From Hungatella hathewayi (GTDB lineage: Bacteria > Bacillota > Clostridia > Lachnospirales > Lachnospiraceae), in NCBI GenBank assembly GCA_025149285.1, contig CP102274.1:2371501-2435500 (forward strand): DNA of 64,000 bases, in the 5' to 3' direction. Below are positions 61,465 to 64,000 of the stretch, piece by piece. The translations under genes and the position numbers were made by a program. The stretch's first letter is position 1. Each line of letters starts with the position of its first letter. Under the pieces are notes generated by a model. That model did not search any database. It was not told the DNA's origin and saw only the letters and a list, made by a program, of their open reading frames with translations.

Positions 61465-62853
61465 TTAACTCAAGTGGGCTTTTGGGATTGTATCTATAGA
61501 GTCAAAAGTCAAGATGATTTTACATCCACAGTTAATCTTACTGTCAATGGTCATAGTCCCTTCATGTGCCGCTACAATTTGTCGAACCAAAACAAGCCCC
61601 AGCCCATGTCGAAGATCTAAGCGCTCATCTGTGCTTTCTAAATAATGAGGTTTTTCTTTTAGTTCTTGTAGTTTTTCTTCGGAGAGTCCTATACCATCGT
61701 CTTGCACAATAAGCTGAATGGCATTTTCCGTCCGTCTTAAAGATAACAGAATCCTACATCCCAGCGGATTGTGCTTCATACTATTTTGAACAAGATTATT
61801 CACGGCTCGTGAAATCAATCTGGCATCACATTCTAACATAGTGTTTTCAGCGTCAGTAGCAATTTCAATTCCAATATTATAGCTATCGGAAATTCCCATG
61901 TTCAATAGGTCTGCTACATAGGATCGCAGCAATTTGGATAAGCGAACCATCTCTTTGTGAAGTGGCTGCATTTCATATTCCAACTGTGAGACTAAATTCA
62001 AATCCTGCACCAGTTCTTTGATTTTTACGCTTTGCTTCCGTACTATTTCAGCCTGTTCTTGGATGGTCTTGCTGGCAGATTCATTTTCCGCAATGCGGCC
62101 CGCATACCCCATAATCATGGAGAGCGGTGTGCGGATGTCATGGGAAACACCGCTGATCCAGTTCGCCCGCGCCTCATTTTGTCTGTTTAAAATAGAAGAA
62201 GCCTTGTTCACGCTATTGGCAATTTCCGATAGTTCGCCGCTGATATGAAGTGAAACCGGCTTTCCGTCTGCTAAAGTTTCCACAGCAGACACAATCGGTT
62301 CGGTATTACGGATGATTTTGCGTTTGGAGAAATAATAGGCACAAAAGAGGCACAGTACATCCAATCCCAACATTCCAAGCACAAAGACGGGGAGCCGTCG
62401 AAGTGCTGAAATGGAATAGTAATTGCTGGTGAGTTTTGTATAGCTGTCTTTTGGATAACCCAATACCAACAGTCCATCATCGGTGTTCCAGACAAAAACC
62501 GGATAATCTTCAATATATCCTTTTGAAAACAATGCGACATCTTGAATAGTGTAACTTTCTGGCACTTCATCGGGCAAATCAACCGACCAATAACACTGTC
62601 CATCAGCGTTGAGATAAATTGCCCAAATATGATTCTGCCGGAGCTTTTGTACCGCATTGTCTAATAATCGCTCCGGTGTAGCGGCGGCAGCAGTCATTTC
62701 CAACATAGATTGCGGGGAAGAATTTCCATAATCCTCAGTCACAATCTTTTGAAAAGTTAGACTAAATACTACTGCGTTAAGAAACAGCAATATCAGGATA
62801 AAGGCAGCAAAAGACGCAAGATGTTTCGATATATAACTTGCAAATGATCTCAT
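61465..62853 (-). CDS. Sensor histidine kinase
   Basis: A 462-residue membrane kinase. Two spans (about 12-32 and 150-172) flank an extracellular sensor domain, followed by a HAMP-like linker, the HisKA box GVSHDIRTPLSMIMGYAGR with the phospho-His, then N, G1 (VQDDGIGLSEE) and G2 (HGLGLVLVRQIV) boxes. It starts 4 bases after the response regulator stop and should form one operon with it. The neighbouring ABC gene suggests sensing of a peptide antibiotic or bacitracin-like compound. Confidence 0.92.
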   Translation of the reverse strand: MRSFASYISKHLASFAAFILILLFLNAVVFSLTFQKIVTEDYGNSSPQSMLEMTAAAATPERLLDNAVQKLRQNHIWAIYLNADGQCYWSVDLPDEVPESYTIQDVALFSKGYIEDYPVFVWNTDDGLLVLGYPKDSYTKLTSNYYSISALRRLPVFVLGMLGLDVLCLFCAYYFSKRKIIRNTEPIVSAVETLADGKPVSLHISGELSEIANSVNKASSILNRQNEARANWISGVSHDIRTPLSMIMGYAGRIAENESASKTIQEQAEIVRKQSVKIKELVQDLNLVSQLEYEMQPLHKEMVRLSKLLRSYVADLLNMGISDSYNIGIEIATDAENTMLECDARLISRAVNNLVQNSMKHNPLGCRILLSLRRTENAIQLIVQDDGIGLSEEKLQELKEKPHYLESTDERLDLRHGLGLVLVRQIVAAHEGTMTIDSKINCGCKIILTFDSIDTIPKAHLS

Positions 62854-62857
62854 GGCA

Positions 62858-63559
62858 TCACTTCCTTGATATCAGCTTATAGCCCAATCCTTTAATGGTT
62901 ATCAGGGACACAGGTTTTGATGGATCGGTTTCAATCTTTTCCCGGACACGCCGGACATGAGCGTTTAGGCTGTTTTCATAGCCAAAAGGGTTATCACCCC
63001 ATAATGCTTCACAAAGAGTATCTACGGTAACAATTTTTCCTGCATTGCGGGCAAGGGTTTCCAGCAAGGTGTGTTCTTTGGCAGTTAGGGAAATAACCTC
63101 ACTACCCTTATGGACTTCGGCTCTACTGAAATCAATCGTACACCCATCTAAAACAAGCAGCGGAGAATCCTCTTTATAGGTTCGGCGCAGCACAGCATAG
63201 ATACGCAGTAATAATTCCTGCGGCATAAAGGGCTTTGAAATGTAATCGTCTGCCCCAAGCCCCAAGCCCGATAGTTTGTCTGATGCTTCGTCTTTTGCTG
63301 TCAGAAAAATAATCGGTACACTGCTAAAAGTGCGGAGCTGCTGCATCAGAGAAAAGCCGTCCCCATCCGGCAACATGACATCCAAAACAATTAAATCGGG
63401 GGTTTCTTCTTTGGCGGTCAGAACAGCTTCCTTGACCGACATAGCGGTAAGGACAGTTTCAAATCCCGCATCTTTCAATATATCTGATACCATCTTCAAT
63501 AACTCCTGCTCGTCATCTACCAACAAGAGCCTTTTACTATGCAAAAAGGAATTATCCAT
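62858..63559 (-). CDS. OmpR family response regulator
   Basis: A 233-residue protein: receiver domain with acidic pair DDE, phospho-Asp in LIVLDVMLPDGDG (about 56) and Lys in ISKPF, then a winged-helix DNA-binding domain (LTAKEHTLLETLARNAGKIV, NSLNAHVRRVREKI). It leads the operon with the kinase. Tandem repeats before the divergent ABC gene (63633-63653) are its probable target. Confidence 0.93.
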   Translation of the reverse strand: MDNSFLHSKRLLLVDDEQELLKMVSDILKDAGFETVLTAMSVKEAVLTAKEETPDLIVLDVMLPDGDGFSLMQQLRTFSSVPIIFLTAKDEASDKLSGLGLGADDYISKPFMPQELLLRIYAVLRRTYKEDSPLLVLDGCTIDFSRAEVHKGSEVISLTAKEHTLLETLARNAGKIVTVDTLCEALWGDNPFGYENSLNAHVRRVREKIETDPSKPVSLITIKGLGYKLISRK

Positions 63560-63632
63560 AGCATCCTCTCCAATCTGATTTCCTTTGTTTTTATTATATC
63601 ATAAGCTGTCCATTTTGCAGCCTCGCTTCTTA

Positions 63633-63653
63633 AAAAGTAAGGTAAAAGTAAGG
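63633..63653. promoter_or_regulatory. Tandem direct repeat, probable response regulator site
   Basis: AAAAGTAAGG occurs twice, starting at 63633 and 63644. The 11-base period is one DNA turn, as OmpR-type regulators bind. It lies between the divergent regulator and ABC transporter genes. Confidence 0.6.
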
Positions 63654-63715
63654 ACAGGAGAATGTAGATGTCAGGTTGAAGTTGTATCATAAAAACATCG
63701 AAAGGAGATGTTTCT

Positions 63716-64000
63716 ATGGACTATATCATTACAACGGAACAGTTGACAAAGAAGTACAAAAATTTCATCTCGGTCAACAATGTTTCGCTTCATATTCGCA
63801 AGGGCAGCATTTACGGTTTCCTCGGCCCCAACGGTGCGGGAAAATCCACGACTATGAAAATGCTGCTGGGCCTGACTGCACCGACAAAGGGCAGCTTTAC
63901 CATTGACGGGAAGCAGTTTCTGGGTGATCGGATTGCCATTCTCAAAGAGATCGGCTCTTTCATTGAAGCTCCGTCTTTCTACGCAAACCTGACCGGGCGG
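63716..64000 (+). CDS. ABC transporter ATP-binding protein (BcrA/lantibiotic-immunity type), 3' end cut
   Basis: The first 95 codons of an ABC ATPase. Walker A is GFLGPNGAGKSTTMKM (about 34-49), and TEQLTKKYKNFISVNNVSLH and GSFIEAPSFYANLTGR are typical of BcrA/SpaF/NukF-like proteins. The frame is open at the window end. AAAGGAG precedes ATG 63716. The nearby kinase and regulator make a peptide-antibiotic resistance system likely. Confidence 0.9.
   Translation, partial: MDYIITTEQLTKKYKNFISVNNVSLHIRKGSIYGFLGPNGAGKSTTMKMLLGLTAPTKGSFTIDGKQFLGDRIAILKEIGSFIEAPSFYANLTGR

Larger units (their letters stand above)
11249..64000 (+). mobile_element. Integrative conjugative element, Tn1549/CTn4-CTn5-like, right end outside window
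   Basis: From about 11249 onward the + strand carries a full conjugation gene set in the order known for Tn1549 and the Clostridioides CTn4/CTn5 elements: ParA/ParB, initiator, PcfB, VirD4, Maff2, VirB6-like, PrgI, VirB4, CHAP peptidase, DUF4315, DUF4366, topoisomerase III, helicase/methyltransferase, MobC and relaxase. The left boundary is placed where the sulfatase fragment ends. No integrase is seen before 64000, only a serine recombinase remnant at 54276-54511, so the right end and the active recombinase should be farther right. Confidence 0.85.

Noticed and set aside
61378-61620. 80-codon + strand frame after module B
   Set aside because: It spans a bidirectional terminator and the 3' end of the kinase gene on the other strand. 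No ribosome site.
1-64000. tRNA and rRNA genes
   Set aside because: No cloverleaf with the GGTTCGAATCC-type arm or rRNA core sequence was found on either strand by eye. A tRNAscan-SE run would be decisive.

Overview
The window looks like a gut Clostridia chromosome, most like Lachnospiraceae. The basis is Firmicutes-type ribosome binding sites and promoters, frequent TTG/GTG starts, and gene families typical of that group. It is an inference, because there is no rRNA or marker gene here.

Region 1 (1-11248) is a carbohydrate-use locus on the + strand. It holds a sulfatase (cut by the window edge), a ROK regulator, a GH28 pectinase-like enzyme, a complete sugar ABC importer (lipoprotein plus two permeases), a GH51 arabinofuranosidase, a LacI regulator and a GH43 enzyme. 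A perfect sigma-A type promoter (4036-4064) followed by a 12-bp palindrome (4077-4088) precedes the importer. Together they suggest use of arabinose-rich, possibly sulfated pectic glycans. The GH43 frame runs straight into the N-terminus of another sulfatase, which is cut off near 11249.

Region 2 (about 11249-53232) is the backbone of a large integrative conjugative element of the Tn1549/CTn4-CTn5 kind: ParA/ParB, a RepA-like initiator, a BRO antirepressor, PcfB, the VirD4 coupling protein (split by a 2.5-kb group II intron with an intact reverse transcriptase), Maff2, VirB6-like, PrgI and VirB4 proteins, a CHAP peptidase, topoisomerase III, a primase-like zinc-finger/ArdC protein, a 2927-residue methyltransferase-helicase with tnpV nested in another frame, MobC and a relaxase. 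Two AT-rich cargo genes sit between the TTRAP gene and the helicase gene. An AlbA_2 regulator, an XRE regulator and an AraC-GNAT/MFS pair lie around the relaxase.

Region 3 (53233-64000) is a mosaic, AT-rich cargo zone. A roughly 950-bp module occurs twice, at about 53241-54190 and 60421-61378. Each copy has covarying hairpins, an unlisted 35-codon peptide gene, an attenuator and a sigma-like region-4 gene. Between the copies lie a serine recombinase remnant, a truncated TfoX-like gene, a tnpV pseudogene, a TetR/CPBP/GyrI-like operon, an ABC-F ribosomal protection gene with a translational-attenuation leader, and a truncated yjdF. After copy B come a sensor kinase and response regulator (- strand) and the start of a divergent BcrA-type ABC transporter. 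The right end and integrase of the element lie beyond the window.

No tRNA, rRNA or CRISPR array was recognised.
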